The translations under genes and the position numbers were made by a program. From the NCBI GenBank assembly GCA_019113175.1, contig DXHY01000010.1, positions 1 to 59,239 of the forward strand: a stretch of DNA of 59,239 bases, given 5' to 3'. Positions 15,590 to 24,653 of this stretch are shown here, in pieces (position 1 is the first letter of the stretch; the number at the start of each line of letters is the position of its first letter). Below the pieces are notes generated by a model, which ran no database searches, had not been told where the DNA came from, and saw only the letters and a list, made by a program, of their open reading frames with translations. The DNA is from Candidatus Eisenbergiella stercoravium. GTDB lineage: Bacteria; Bacillota; Clostridia; Lachnospirales; Lachnospiraceae.

Positions 15590-16882
15590 TTATCTTTTTA
15601 ATGGACTTTCCCGGTAGATGATGTCATCCCTTCCCGGTCCGTTGCTGATCATGGTGATGGGATAGCCGATGTGCTGCTCCACGAACTCCACGTATTTCCG
15701 GCAGTTCTCCGGGAGGTCCTCATACTTCTTAATACCGCGGATCTCGCACTTCCATCCGGGCAGCTTCGTAAATACCGGCTTTGCCTTCTCCAGCTTCCAG
15801 GTTACGGGGAACTCCTCCGTCACCTCTCCGTCCACCTCATAGCCCACGCAGACAGGAATCTCATCCAGATAGCCGAGCACATCCAGCACCGTGAATGCCA
15901 CATCCGTGGTTCCCTGCAGGCGGCAGCCGTATCTGGAAGCCACACAGTCAAACCATCCCATGCGGCGCGGCCGTCCTGTTGTCGCACCGTATTCACCGCC
16001 GTCTCCGCCACGGTGTCTCAGCTCATCCGCTTCCTCTCCGAAAATCTCGGATACGAAAGCTCCCGCACCGACCGCGGAGGAATAGGCCTTACATACCGTA
16101 ACCACCTGTTTAATCTCATAGGGCGGAATTCCCGCTCCCACCGCGCCGTATGCCGCCAGGGTAGAGGAAGAGGTCACCATGGGATAGATGCCGTGGTCCG
16201 GATCCTTCAGAGTGCCCAGCTGTCCCTCCAGCAGAATGTTCTTTCCTTCCTTCAGCGCCTCATCCAGAAAACGGGAGGTATCGCACACATAGGGCGCGAT
16301 CATTTCCTTATATTCCATCATCGTGTTGTACAACTCATCCACATCAAGCAGCGGCTTATGATACAGGTGCTCCAGCAGCACGTTCTTGGTGGCGCATACG
16401 CTCTCCAGCTTATCCCTGAGTCCTTCTTCATCAAACAGCTCGCAGACCTGGAAGCCGATCTTGGCATATTTATCCGAATAAAACGGCGCGATGCCGGATT
16501 TGGTGGAGCCAAAGGACTTTCCGCCCAGTCTCTCCTCCTCATACTGGTCAAACAGGATGTGATAGGGCATCACCACCTGCGCCCGGTCGGACACCAGAAT
16601 CTTCGGTTCAGGCACGCCTCTGTCCGTGATGGATTTGATCTCATTCACCAGAATCGGAATATTGAGCGCAACACCGTTTCCGATAATGCTGGTGGTATGT
16701 CCGTAAAATACGCCGGACGGAAGCGTATGCAGCGCGAACTTTCCGTAATCGTTCACGATCGTATGTCCCGCGTTCGCTCCACCCTGAAAACGGATGACGA
16801 TATCGGCCTCACGGGCAAGCATATCCGTGATCTTGCCCTTTCCTTCGTCTCCCCAGTTTGCTCCAACAACCGCTTTTACCAT
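15590..16882 (-). CDS. purA: adenylosuccinate synthetase
   Basis: The enzyme converts IMP, aspartate and GTP to adenylosuccinate, the first step toward AMP. At 430 residues it has the usual length. The P-loop-like GANWGDEGKGKITD is at residues 6-19, GGANAGHT near 38 and the signature GQLGTLKDPDHGIYPMVTSSST near 225-245. GRPRRMGWFDCV follows later. The ATG at 16882 has AAGGAAGAA before it. The long upstream frame in the hairpin repeats is not coding. One multi-hairpin repeat cluster directly precedes its ribosome binding site. Confidence 0.97.
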   Translation of the reverse strand: MVKAVVGANWGDEGKGKITDMLAREADIVIRFQGGANAGHTIVNDYGKFALHTLPSGVFYGHTTSIIGNGVALNIPILVNEIKSITDRGVPEPKILVSDRAQVVMPYHILFDQYEEERLGGKSFGSTKSGIAPFYSDKYAKIGFQVCELFDEEGLRDKLESVCATKNVLLEHLYHKPLLDVDELYNTMMEYKEMIAPYVCDTSRFLDEALKEGKNILLEGQLGTLKDPDHGIYPMVTSSSTLAAYGAVGAGIPPYEIKQVVTVCKAYSSAVGAGAFVSEIFGEEADELRHRGGDGGEYGATTGRPRRMGWFDCVASRYGCRLQGTTDVAFTVLDVLGYLDEIPVCVGYEVDGEVTEEFPVTWKLEKAKPVFTKLPGWKCEIRGIKKYEDLPENCRKYVEFVEQHIGYPITMISNGPGRDDIIYRESPLKR

Positions 16883-16893
16883 TTCTTCCTTAC

Positions 16894-17066
16894 CCTTTCC
16901 TGCCGCCGTAGGCGGCATCCAAATCATGAGAAATTGCACATCGGTGCAATTTCCAGGATGAAAACGGCAGTTTTCATCCGCCTTTCCTGCCGCCGCAGGC
17001 GGCATTCAAATCATGTGGGATTGCACGTCAGAACAATCCACTTCTTCTGCCGCCTCCGGCGGCATC
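16894..17066. repeat. 87-bp multi-hairpin repeats in the purA leader
   Basis: Two units and a partial third, period about 87 bp, between the promoter and the ribosome binding site of purA. Stems: TGCCGCC/GGCGGCA, GAAATTGCAC/GTGCAATTTC (GGATTG/CAATCC in the second unit) and GGATGAAAA/TTTTCATCC. The plan is the same as upstream of the recombinase gene. Confidence 0.75.
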
Positions 17067-17137
17067 GTAAAACTTTAAAAGCGGATTTTCTACCCGTATT
17101 GTGTAAAAAACCCGCTTTCCCTGTCTTTTACTTTATG

Positions 17138-17166
17138 ATTATATACTATCGTACGTCATAAGTAAA
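17138..17166 (-). promoter_or_regulatory. probable purA promoter with duplicated upstream motif
   Basis: On the minus strand TTTACT and TATAAT are 17 bp apart (-10 at 17138-17143). An 11-bp direct repeat ATAAGTAAAAT lies at 17158-17168 and 17189-17199, 31 bp apart, which puts both copies on the same helix face near the -35. The rest of 17200-17335 shows no feature. Confidence 0.5.
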
Positions 17167-17335
17167 ATCAATATTTATTATATTAAAAATAAGTAAAATT
17201 TATGTTCTTGTTAAAAGCCGGCTTAAAGTGTCAGCGCCTTTGCAAATGGAATCGGAGGCACCCTTTTCTTCGGTATCGACGATGGTCATATTTTGTTCTG
17301 ACTCCTGTCTGCGAAGCAGATAAAACAATGAAAAA

Positions 17336-18772
17336 TCAGACGTTAATCTCCGCCTTCACGCCCAGAAGCTCCTTATTCTCTTCCAGCACAGGCCCGATCA
17401 CATCCTTTAAGAAGCGGGTTACCTGTTCGGGGGCGCAGCCCACATAACGGGAAGGATCCATGGTCGCAGCAAGCTCCTCCTCGTTCGTCATGAACATGGG
17501 CTCCTGCGCGATCAGGGACAGCAGGTTGTTGTCCAGTCCCTCTTCCTTAACGCGCTTTCCGGCCTCCATGGAGAGCTCGCGGATCCGCTCATGCAGCTCC
17601 TGACGGTCGCCGCCTTTTTTCACCGCATCCATCATGATGTTCTCCGTCGCCATGAAGGGCAGCTCGCTCATCAGATGCTTCTCGATCACCTTCGGATATA
17701 CCACCAGGCCGTCCACCACATTCAGGCAGAGATCCAGAATGCCGTCAATGGCGAGGAAGCCCTCGGGAATGCTCAGGCGCTTGTTGGCGGAATCATCCAG
17801 TGTTCTCTCAAACCACTGTGTGGCGGAGGTGATCGCCGGATTGAGGGCGTCGGTGATCACATAACGGGACAGGGAGGCGATTCTCTCGCTGCGCATGGGA
17901 TTTCTCTTGTAGGCCATGGCGGAAGAACCGATCTGGCTCTTTTCAAAAGGCTCTTCTACTTCCTTCAGATGCTGCAGCAGGCGGATGTCATTGGACATCT
18001 TGGTTGCGCTCGCCGCGATGCCCGCGAGCACGTTCAGCACTCTGGTGTCCACCTTGCGGGAATAGGTCTGTCCGGAAACCGGATAGCAGGCGGAAAAGCC
18101 CATTTTCTGCGCGATCATGGGATCCAGCGCGTTCACCTTCTCCATATCGCCGTCAAACAGCTCCAGGAAGGACGCCTGGGTTCCGGTAGTTCCCTTGGAG
18201 CCCAGAAGCTTCATGGTGGAGATCACATAATCCAGATCCTCCAGATCCAGGTAAAACTCCTGCATCCACAGGGTGGCGCGCTTTCCCACCGTGGTGGGCT
18301 GGGCAGGCTGGAAGTGGGTGAATGCCAGCGTGGGCAGATCCTTGTAACGGTCCGCGAAGGCGGAAAGCTCGGAAAGCACGTTCACCAGTTTTTTCTTCAC
18401 CAGCCGCAGGGCCTCCGTCATGATGATGATATCCGTATTGTCTCCCACGTAGCAGGAAGTGGCTCCCAGATGGATGATGCCCTTTGCCTTCGGGCACTGC
18501 ACGCCATAGGCATAAACATGGCTCATCACGTCGTGGCGCACTTCCTTTTCACGTGCCTTCGCCACGTCATAGTTGATGTCGTCCGCATGCTCTTTAAGCT
18601 CTTCGATCTGCTCATCCGTGATGGGAAGTCCCAGCTCCTTCTCCGTCTCGGCCAGCGCAATCCACAGCCTTCTCCAGGTGCGGAACTTCTTGTCAGGTGA
18701 AAAAAGGTACTGCATTTCCTTACTCGCATACCGCTCCGAAAGCGGGCTCACATATCTGTCCGTATTGCTCAT
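17336..18772 (-). CDS. purB: adenylosuccinate lyase
   Basis: The enzyme cleaves both SAICAR and adenylosuccinate in purine synthesis. The 478-residue protein is of the longer type. Family features are HLGATSCYVGDNTD near residue 100, FTHFQPAQPTTVGKR near 155 and the fumarase/ASL signature GSSAMAYKRNPMRSE near 288-302. The start MSNTDRYVSPLSERYASKEM is the usual N terminus. It lies 50 bp downstream of purF on the same strand and 450 bp upstream of purA. Confidence 0.97.
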   Translation of the reverse strand: MSNTDRYVSPLSERYASKEMQYLFSPDKKFRTWRRLWIALAETEKELGLPITDEQIEELKEHADDINYDVAKAREKEVRHDVMSHVYAYGVQCPKAKGIIHLGATSCYVGDNTDIIIMTEALRLVKKKLVNVLSELSAFADRYKDLPTLAFTHFQPAQPTTVGKRATLWMQEFYLDLEDLDYVISTMKLLGSKGTTGTQASFLELFDGDMEKVNALDPMIAQKMGFSACYPVSGQTYSRKVDTRVLNVLAGIAASATKMSNDIRLLQHLKEVEEPFEKSQIGSSAMAYKRNPMRSERIASLSRYVITDALNPAITSATQWFERTLDDSANKRLSIPEGFLAIDGILDLCLNVVDGLVVYPKVIEKHLMSELPFMATENIMMDAVKKGGDRQELHERIRELSMEAGKRVKEEGLDNNLLSLIAQEPMFMTNEEELAATMDPSRYVGCAPEQVTRFLKDVIGPVLEENKELLGVKAEINV

Positions 18773-18822
18773 AGTCCGTTTTCCTTTCTTATTCTTTACA
18801 CATTTACATGCCTCTGGCCTGT

Positions 18823-20268
18823 TTACCGGTCAAATTCTCCGCGGATATCCTCCCTGGGCGGATCCATGGGATATTTTCCGGTAAAACAGCCCTTGCAGAT
18901 TCCGAGGCCTCCTGCCATCTCCTCCAGCCGCTCCGTGCGCAGATAGGCCAGGGAGTCCGCTCCGATGATCTCCCGGATCTCCTCGATGCTCCTGTTGTAT
19001 GCAATGAGCTGCTCCCTGGCCGGCACATCCGTACCGAAGTAGCAGGGCCACAAAAACGGAGGGGAGCTGACGCGCATGTGAACCTCCTTCGCGCCCGCCT
19101 CCCGCAGCATGCGCACGATCCGGTCAGAGGTGGTGCCGCGAACGATGGAGTCGTCGATCATGATGATCCGTTTTCCCTGTACCGCATCCCTCAGCACGTT
19201 CAGCTTGACCTGGACGCTGTTTTCCCGGTTCTTCTGTCCCGGCTTGATGAAGGTCCGGCCGATATATGCATTTTTTACAAAGGCAGTTCCATAAGGAATC
19301 CCCGACTGCAGGGCGTATCCCATCGCAGCGCAGTTTCCGGATTCCGGCACGCCGACCACCAGATCCGCGTCCACCGGGAAATCCATGGCAAGGAAACGGC
19401 CCGCCTGAATCCGCGCCTGATATACGCTCACACCGTCAAAATAACTGTCCGGGCGGGAAAAATAGATGTACTCAAACACGCATCTGGCATGATCCTTTTC
19501 CGGCAGGCAGAGGCTGGTATCGGAAACGATTCCCTTCTCCGGCGTGATCGTCACCACCTCGCCCGGCAGCACGTCCCGGACGAACTGCGCGCCTATCGTA
19601 TCCAGAGCGCAGGTCTCCGATGCGAGAATATAGGCATTGTCCCTCTTTCCGATGCAGAGCGGCCGGAAGCCGAAGGGATCTCTTGCCCCGATCAGCTTTC
19701 TGGGAGACATGATCACCAGCGAATAGGCGCCCTGAATCTTTTTCATAGCCCGGCTGACCGCCTCTTCCGCGGAGCCGCAGTTCAGTCTTTCCCTTGCGAT
19801 GTGATAGGCGATCACCTCCGAATCGATGGTGGTCTGAAAAATTGCTCCCGTGTATTCCAGCTCCCTGCGAAGCTGAGGAGCGTTCACCAGATTCCCGTTA
19901 TGGGCCAGCGCCAGAGTTCCCTTTACATAGTTCAGCACCAGAGGCTGTGCGTTTTCCCTGGTGCTGCTTCCCGCCGTGGAATAGCGCACATGTCCAACGC
20001 CGATGTCCCCTTTCAGCCTGCCGATGTTTTCCGCATGGAACGCTTCGTTCACCAGTCCCATTTCCTTCACGGAAGCCACCTTCCCCTTCGGCCCCGCCGT
20101 ATCGCTCACCGCGATGCCGCAGCTTTCCTGTCCCCTGTGCTGCAGGGCAAGAAGGCCGTAATAGATCGTCCCCGCCACGTCTTTTCCGTCAAAATCATAC
20201 ATGCCGAAGACGCCGCATTCCTCCTTCAGTCCGTTCCCTTCCCTCTCCGTATAGAATTTTTCCGTCAT
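18823..20268 (-). CDS. purF: amidophosphoribosyltransferase
   Basis: The enzyme transfers the glutamine amide to PRPP, the committed step of purine synthesis. The class II glutamine amidotransferase domain starts at Cys19 (EECGVFGMYDF) after an 18-residue propeptide that should be removed to expose the Cys. GLLALQHRGQES follows. The phosphoribosyltransferase domain has the PRPP loop IIMIDDSIVRGTTS near 360. Cysteines in RCVFEYIYF, PCYFGTD and the terminal GICKGC match the 4Fe-4S ligands of the Bacillus-type oxygen-sensitive enzyme. The ATG at 20268 has GGAAAGGAAAAT. A hairpin repeat lies just upstream. Confidence 0.96.
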   Translation of the reverse strand: MTEKFYTEREGNGLKEECGVFGMYDFDGKDVAGTIYYGLLALQHRGQESCGIAVSDTAGPKGKVASVKEMGLVNEAFHAENIGRLKGDIGVGHVRYSTAGSSTRENAQPLVLNYVKGTLALAHNGNLVNAPQLRRELEYTGAIFQTTIDSEVIAYHIARERLNCGSAEEAVSRAMKKIQGAYSLVIMSPRKLIGARDPFGFRPLCIGKRDNAYILASETCALDTIGAQFVRDVLPGEVVTITPEKGIVSDTSLCLPEKDHARCVFEYIYFSRPDSYFDGVSVYQARIQAGRFLAMDFPVDADLVVGVPESGNCAAMGYALQSGIPYGTAFVKNAYIGRTFIKPGQKNRENSVQVKLNVLRDAVQGKRIIMIDDSIVRGTTSDRIVRMLREAGAKEVHMRVSSPPFLWPCYFGTDVPAREQLIAYNRSIEEIREIIGADSLAYLRTERLEEMAGGLGICKGCFTGKYPMDPPREDIRGEFDR

Positions 20269-20275
20269 ATTTTCC

Positions 20276-20335
20276 TTTCCAGGCGGCCGAAGGCCCCATT
20301 CAAGTCTTGTGAGAAGAATCCCGCCGGCAATTCTT
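20276..20335. repeat. hairpin repeat in the purF leader
   Basis: GGCGGCCGAAGGCC and AAGAATC...AATTCTT stems lie directly upstream of the purF ribosome binding site. They match the position and stem order of the purA, thyA and recombinase leader repeats. Confidence 0.5.
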
Positions 20336-20380
20336 CCGTCCTGTTTTTTCTTAACGGCCCGACAGCCGCCGAAATACAAA

Positions 20381-20403
20381 CCGCCGCGGGGCCCCCGCGG
20401 CGG
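20381..20403 (-). terminator. GC-rich palindrome after purC
   Basis: A perfect 11-bp stem (CCGCCGCGGGG and its complement around one base) is followed on the minus strand by TTTGTATTT. The T-tract is weak, so it may only partly stop readthrough from purC into purF. Confidence 0.5.
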
Positions 20404-20420
20404 TCATCATTAACCATTTT

Positions 20421-21125
20421 TTACAGGCCCAGTCTGTGGAATACTTCATTGTAGGCTTCTTCCACATTGCCGAGATCACGGCGGAAGCGGTCCTTATCCA
20501 GCTTTTCATTTGTATGCACATCCCACAGACGGCAGGTATCCGGGCTGATCTCATCTGCCAGGATGATCTGTCCATGGTAACGCCCGAATTCGATCTTGAA
20601 GTCGATGAGCTTGATGTCTGCCTGAAGGAAATATGCCTTCAGCACTTCGTTTACCTTGAACGCGTACTTCTTGATCGTCTCAATCTCTTCCCAGGTGGCG
20701 AGCTTCATGGCAACCGCAAAATAGGAATTGATCAGCGGATCACCCAGTTCGTCGTTTTTATAGCTGAACTCGATGGTGGGCTCATCGAAGGGCGTTCCCT
20801 CCGGCACTCCCAGTCTCTTGGAAAAGCTTCCTGCAGCCACATTGCGGATGATGACCTCGAGCGGAACGATCTCCACCTTCTTCACGGCCGTTTCCCGGTC
20901 AGAAAGCTCCTCAATATAATGAGTCGGAACCCCTTCCTTCTCCAGAAGCTGGTCCACACGATTACTCATCTTATTGTTGATGACGCCTTTCCCGACGATG
21001 GTTCCCTTCTTCTCTCCGTTGAACGCTGTCGCATCATCCTTGTAATCCACGATCAGCACGTCGGGATCATCCGTCTTAAATACCTTCTTTGCCTTGCCTT
21101 CGTAGAGCTGTTCCAGTTTTTCCAT
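20421..21125 (-). CDS. purC: phosphoribosylaminoimidazole-succinocarboxamide (SAICAR) synthase
   Basis: The enzyme joins CAIR and aspartate with ATP. At 234 residues it is the typical bacterial length. Family motifs are [10 protein letters not shown] at residues 6-15, [13 protein letters not shown] near 41-53, [17 protein letters not shown] near 95 and [11 protein letters not shown] with [12 protein letters not shown] near 170-200. The ATG at 21125 fits the family start, with AAAGGACAG upstream. It heads the purC-purF-purB-purA series, with its own promoter at 21208-21236. Confidence 0.97.
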   Translation of the reverse strand: MEKLEQLYEGKAKKVFKTDDPDVLIVDYKDDATAFNGEKKGTIVGKGVINNKMSNRVDQLLEKEGVPTHYIEELSDRETAVKKVEIVPLEVIIRNVAAGSFSKRLGVPEGTPFDEPTIEFSYKNDELGDPLINSYFAVAMKLATWEEIETIKKYAFKVNEVLKAYFLQADIKLIDFKIEFGRYHGQIILADEISPDTCRLWDVHTNEKLDKDRFRRDLGNVEEAYNEVFHRLGL

Positions 21126-21207
21126 TCGATACCTGTCCTTTCTCTTCATCTGTGAAAGCTGTCCTGTGTCCATTCCTTATGACCAAAGGAAAGACATTCG
21201 CAGAATC

Positions 21208-21236
21208 AGTATAACGCACTGTCAATTAGAAATCAA
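21208..21236 (-). promoter_or_regulatory. promoter of purC
   Basis: On the minus strand TTGATT and TATACT are separated by 17 bp, about 80 bp upstream of the purC ATG. I looked for a purine riboswitch core in 21126-21373 and did not find one. Confidence 0.65.
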
Positions 21237-21373
21237 GAATTCACATCCGGGCTGTTAAAATTTCTACATAATGCCAAAAATAGGGATTCCATACGGGCCA
21301 TAAACGACAGAACCCGACAAAACGGCCGGAAAATCCGGACATTCTGCCGGGCATGACGCCTGCATCATTCATC

Positions 21374-22150
21374 TCACCGATCCAGAATCCTTCCGTCGGT
21401 GGAAATGGTGACCACCTGCCAGGGAATGAATTTCCCGCTGTTTTTCAGCGCCGTCACCGCCGCATGCTCTATCCCGCCGCAGCAGGGAACCTCCATGCGC
21501 ACCACGGTCAGAGAACGGATTTCATTTTCCCGGATGATCTGCTCCAGCTTTTCGGTATAGTCCACCATATCCAGCTTGGGACAGCCGATGAGCGTCACAC
21601 GTCCCCGGATAAAATCCTGGTGGAAGCTGCCATAGGCATAGGCAGTACAGTCCGCCGCAACCAGCAGATTGGCTCCCTTAAAATATGAAGCGTTGACCGG
21701 AGCCAGCTTGATCTGCACCGGCCACTGACCGAGCTGAGAAGGCATCGCTTCCATCGGGGCGAAGCCGCCGGACCGGGCAGCGCCATCCGCTCCGCTTTGG
21801 GACGAACCGGGCGCGCCATTCTGAGCTGCCGCCCCGCCCTGCGCTCTTTCCAGCGTTCTGGCACGGCTTCCCGGGCAGCCGCCGGAAAGCTTCATTCCTT
21901 CTGCCTGCATCTTCTTCTTTTTATTTTCCAGAACCGCGGCCTCATCATAGGCTGCAGCCTCCCGCTCCACAAAGCTGATGGCTCCCGTGGGACAGGCGGG
22001 CAGACAGTCTCCCAGTCCGTCGCAGTAATCGTCCCGCATCAGTCTTGCCTTTCCATCCACCATGCCGATTGCGCCCTCATGGCAGGCCGCCGCGCACAGT
22101 CCGCAGCCGTTACACTTTTCTTCATCAATATGGATGATCTTACGGATCAT
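21374..22150 (-). CDS. 4Fe-4S ferredoxin-type iron-sulfur protein
   Basis: The 258-residue protein starts with a 2x[4Fe-4S] ferredoxin domain. CNGCGLCAAACHEGA is at about 13-27, and CDGLGDCLPACPTGA near 43-57 has an extra residue in the first spacing. A variable Ala/Gly-rich linker (about 90-130) follows. The C-terminal half (about 140-258) has conserved cysteines (VAADCTAYAYGSFH, LIGCPKLD, VEVPCCGG-like VPCCGG). This architecture is common in anaerobic Clostridia, usually as a stand-alone electron-transfer or metal-sensing protein. No partner enzyme is adjacent. The fold call is sure, the function is not. Confidence 0.85.
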   Translation of the reverse strand: MIRKIIHIDEEKCNGCGLCAAACHEGAIGMVDGKARLMRDDYCDGLGDCLPACPTGAISFVEREAAAYDEAAVLENKKKKMQAEGMKLSGGCPGSRARTLERAQGGAAAQNGAPGSSQSGADGAARSGGFAPMEAMPSQLGQWPVQIKLAPVNASYFKGANLLVAADCTAYAYGSFHQDFIRGRVTLIGCPKLDMVDYTEKLEQIIRENEIRSLTVVRMEVPCCGGIEHAAVTALKNSGKFIPWQVVTISTDGRILDR

Positions 22151-22291
22151 AAATCTTCCTCCTGATCTGAATCTGTAATTTGCGCCGCCTCAGACGGCTT
22201 TTTGACTGTTGTTTCATGTATATGCTTACAGTATAAAAAGAAAAGCGCTTCCTGTATGTTGGAATTACAACATTTTTATTTTTTTCTTTCT

Positions 22292-23128
22292 TTATTCTCC
22301 TTCCACATAGTTCCGGTATTCCTCCATGAGCCGTCCGGTCTCCTGACGCATCAGGCGGCCGCACTGATCCTCCTCTCCTGCAAAAAAAGCGCTCCGGATG
22401 GAAGCGATGCGGGAAGCATTGCGGGCGTCCGTCCAGGCTTCCTTTCTTTCCGTCACCCTTTCCTCCAGCTTCAGAGAAGCCTCATAATATTCTCCATGCT
22501 CCGTCAGGAAGGCCAGATACTCCTGTTCAGAAAGGCGCATCCGTTTTGCAGCCAGAAAGGCAAGCAGGCTTTCCTGCTGTCCACCGAGACGGTACGCCCT
22601 TTCAAAGGAATCCGCCGCCTTTTTGAACAGAAACAGACCGGCCTGCGCCACACCCAGGTTGTGATACAGCTTTCCGTCAAAGGATGGAATCCGTTTTTCC
22701 TCTTCCGCCAGAATCCTGCGGTATTCCCGTATTGCCATGGCATACCTGCGGTTTTCCAGAAAATAATCCGCCCTGGCCTTCCGCTTCTCCGGCAGCGATA
22801 CATCGGCACTCAGCCGGATGAGCTGTCCGGTCTCCTGAATTTCCTGTTTGCTGAAGCTTCCCGCATATTCCAGAAGCTGCGGGACGATCACCTCCGGCTT
22901 TTCCTTCCCTTTCAGAAGAGCGCGCAGCCGGACCGCAAGCTCCGGCAGTCCGCACTGCTCTCCGATCCAGTCCGCCAGCTCTCTGGTGAAAAAAGAGGCA
23001 TCCACAAGTCCCGCGTTCTCTTTCAGGAAAAACAAGAGCTCTTCCAGACAGAAAACCCGGGTTTTCGTTCTTTCAAATGTATATGGAATTTTCGCATACT
23101 GTCCAAGACATAAAATTGATCTGCTCAT
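22292..23128 (-). CDS. TPR-like helical protein, third gene of the DUF5717/DUF5716 operon
   Basis: The 278-residue soluble protein is almost wholly helical by composition. A tetratricopeptide-like stretch lies at about 115-200 (ADYFLENRRYAMAIREYRRIL, KLYHNLGVAQAGLFLFKKAADSFERAYRLGG, a good TPR pair). The N terminus MSRSILCLGQYAKIPYTFERTKTRVFCLEELLFFL has no signal peptide. It lies 65 bp after the actin/Hsp70-like gene with a short GCGGCC hairpin between, so it is probably co-transcribed. It likely serves as a protein-interaction partner of the two upstream products. Function unknown. Confidence 0.7.
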   Translation of the reverse strand: MSRSILCLGQYAKIPYTFERTKTRVFCLEELLFFLKENAGLVDASFFTRELADWIGEQCGLPELAVRLRALLKGKEKPEVIVPQLLEYAGSFSKQEIQETGQLIRLSADVSLPEKRKARADYFLENRRYAMAIREYRRILAEEEKRIPSFDGKLYHNLGVAQAGLFLFKKAADSFERAYRLGGQQESLLAFLAAKRMRLSEQEYLAFLTEHGEYYEASLKLEERVTERKEAWTDARNASRIASIRSAFFAGEEDQCGRLMRQETGRLMEEYRNYVEGE

Positions 23129-23193
23129 AAGCCATTTCCCCGCTTTTTTCAGCGGCCAAAGGCCGCATCAAAGGCCCGCCGTAAGGAACAGTG

Positions 23194-24630
23194 TCAGCTG
23201 TTTCCCCGCCGCTCTTCCAGCGCCTGCGTCAGCGAAAAACTCTCCTCCCAGGCCAGGCCGGAGGAGGGATAGAAATCTCCGAAGCCCCTGTCCTCCATCC
23301 GAAGCTTCACCGTCTCTGCATCCGGACAGGATACTGTCAGGTGGATTCTGGTTGTTCCGGGCGGTCTGTCCGGCACGCCGGACAGCGTCACCACAATCTG
23401 TCTCGCCCTTTTGCCGCTCACCGAAGACAGCCGGAGAGAAAAGGCATGATCCCGGTCAAGCATAAAATCGCATTCCCCTCTGGCATCAAACCAGTTCATT
23501 CCCGCGTCCAGGAGGGAAAAACAGACATCCTCTCCCCTTCTTACTGCCTCCAGTCCAAGATTCACCTTCAGCATATCGCTGCCAAGATAGACATATTCCC
23601 TGCCTGCCTTCTGCCAGATTTTCTGCCCGGACTTGTATCCGCCTCCATAGCAGGCTCCCTTGCTGTACAGATTATTTCCCCGGAATACACGGCGGTTCTG
23701 GCACAAAACAGAAAGAGTTTTCGGGTACCAGTCTCCCTCGAAGCCATCTCCTATCAGATAGACGGTATCGATAATTTTCCCGGCAGACAGCTTTCGGAAA
23801 CAGGAAAGAAAGCTCTCGTCCATTTCCTCCGCCTTTTCTCCGGAAGGCGCCTGCAGTTCGTATTCCCGTTTCTCCGGAATGTCTCTCGTCAGAGCGGAAT
23901 GCTCCTCCCCGCTCACCGTCACGGTGGCCGGCCTGGTGTTATGATACGCCTCAAACATCCATGTTTTAAGCGTCCTTCCTCCGAAATCACAGATCAGGCA
24001 CAGATGCCGCCAGAGCTCCTCCGGCTGATGAATATTATAATAGAGAAAGCTCTCCGCCCTGCTCTGACAGGAAACCTTCTCCGGCGGAAGGGAAAGCAGG
24101 AGGGCGACCCGTTCCACCATTTCCAGTGTCTGTCTGTCCACCCGTTCAAAGGTGAACATGAAAAAATCCGCTTTTTCAGGCCGGATGGGACTCCGCCCGC
24201 CTCCAGGCAGAGAAAGGCTTCTTTTGATGAACAGTGCGAGAAGGGCTGTCGCCTCAAAAAATTCTCCCCCTATTTCAACCCGTTCTCCCTGAATCGCTCT
24301 GGAAAGGAGATGATCCACCAGTACACCTTCTCCCCGCTCTGCTGTCAGAAGCGCCTCTCTTCCGCAGGTCCATACATCCCGGTCTGACCTGAGGCATAAG
24401 ACGGCAGGAATCATGGAATCCTCTTCCTCCGCTTCAACGGAAAGGGTCTCCGGCTTCTGGCCGCCCGGCAGCCAAAAGCTGATCTGGGCAAATCTGTCAT
24501 CCATATCCACCCCGAGAATTCCTCCGCTTATTCCCTTTTTTTCCGAATTTCCCAGAAACATATTCTTCTCTCCCAGGGCTCTTTGGAGCATACCCCCGCG
24601 CACCCGCACGAACTCCTGCGCGCTCCGCAT
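23194..24630 (-). CDS. DUF5716-like protein with actin/Hsp70-type ATPase features
   Basis: The protein of about 478 residues shows the pattern of the actin/Hsp70 ATPase superfamily. A phosphate-1-like strand is GILGVDMDDRFAQISFW (about 36-52), a phosphate-2-like element is LICDFGGRTLKTW (about 208-220) and an adenosine-type motif is VYLIGDGFEGDWYPKTL (about 290-306), with YSKGACYGG after it. A C-terminal beta-rich region (about 330-478) resembles a substrate-binding-like sandwich. From memory such proteins are annotated DUF5716 in Lachnospiraceae. The ATG at 24630 has AGAAGGGC before it. It lies 23 bp downstream of the 1226-residue gene, clearly one operon. The ATPase reading is my inference. 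Confidence 0.65.
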   Translation of the reverse strand: MRSAQEFVRVRGGMLQRALGEKNMFLGNSEKKGISGGILGVDMDDRFAQISFWLPGGQKPETLSVEAEEEDSMIPAVLCLRSDRDVWTCGREALLTAERGEGVLVDHLLSRAIQGERVEIGGEFFEATALLALFIKRSLSLPGGGRSPIRPEKADFFMFTFERVDRQTLEMVERVALLLSLPPEKVSCQSRAESFLYYNIHQPEELWRHLCLICDFGGRTLKTWMFEAYHNTRPATVTVSGEEHSALTRDIPEKREYELQAPSGEKAEEMDESFLSCFRKLSAGKIIDTVYLIGDGFEGDWYPKTLSVLCQNRRVFRGNNLYSKGACYGGGYKSGQKIWQKAGREYVYLGSDMLKVNLGLEAVRRGEDVCFSLLDAGMNWFDARGECDFMLDRDHAFSLRLSSVSGKRARQIVVTLSGVPDRPPGTTRIHLTVSCPDAETVKLRMEDRGFGDFYPSSGLAWEESFSLTQALEERRGNS

Positions 24631-24653
24631 CAATGCCCTTCTTCATGCTCTTT

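Noticed and set aside
16883-17005. N-terminal extension of PurA by 41 residues
   Set aside because: It reads through the leader hairpin repeats. The family N terminus and ribosome binding site fit 16882.
21126-21373. Purine riboswitch upstream of purC
   Set aside because: No conserved purine-riboswitch core or paired arms on the minus strand; only a promoter is seen.
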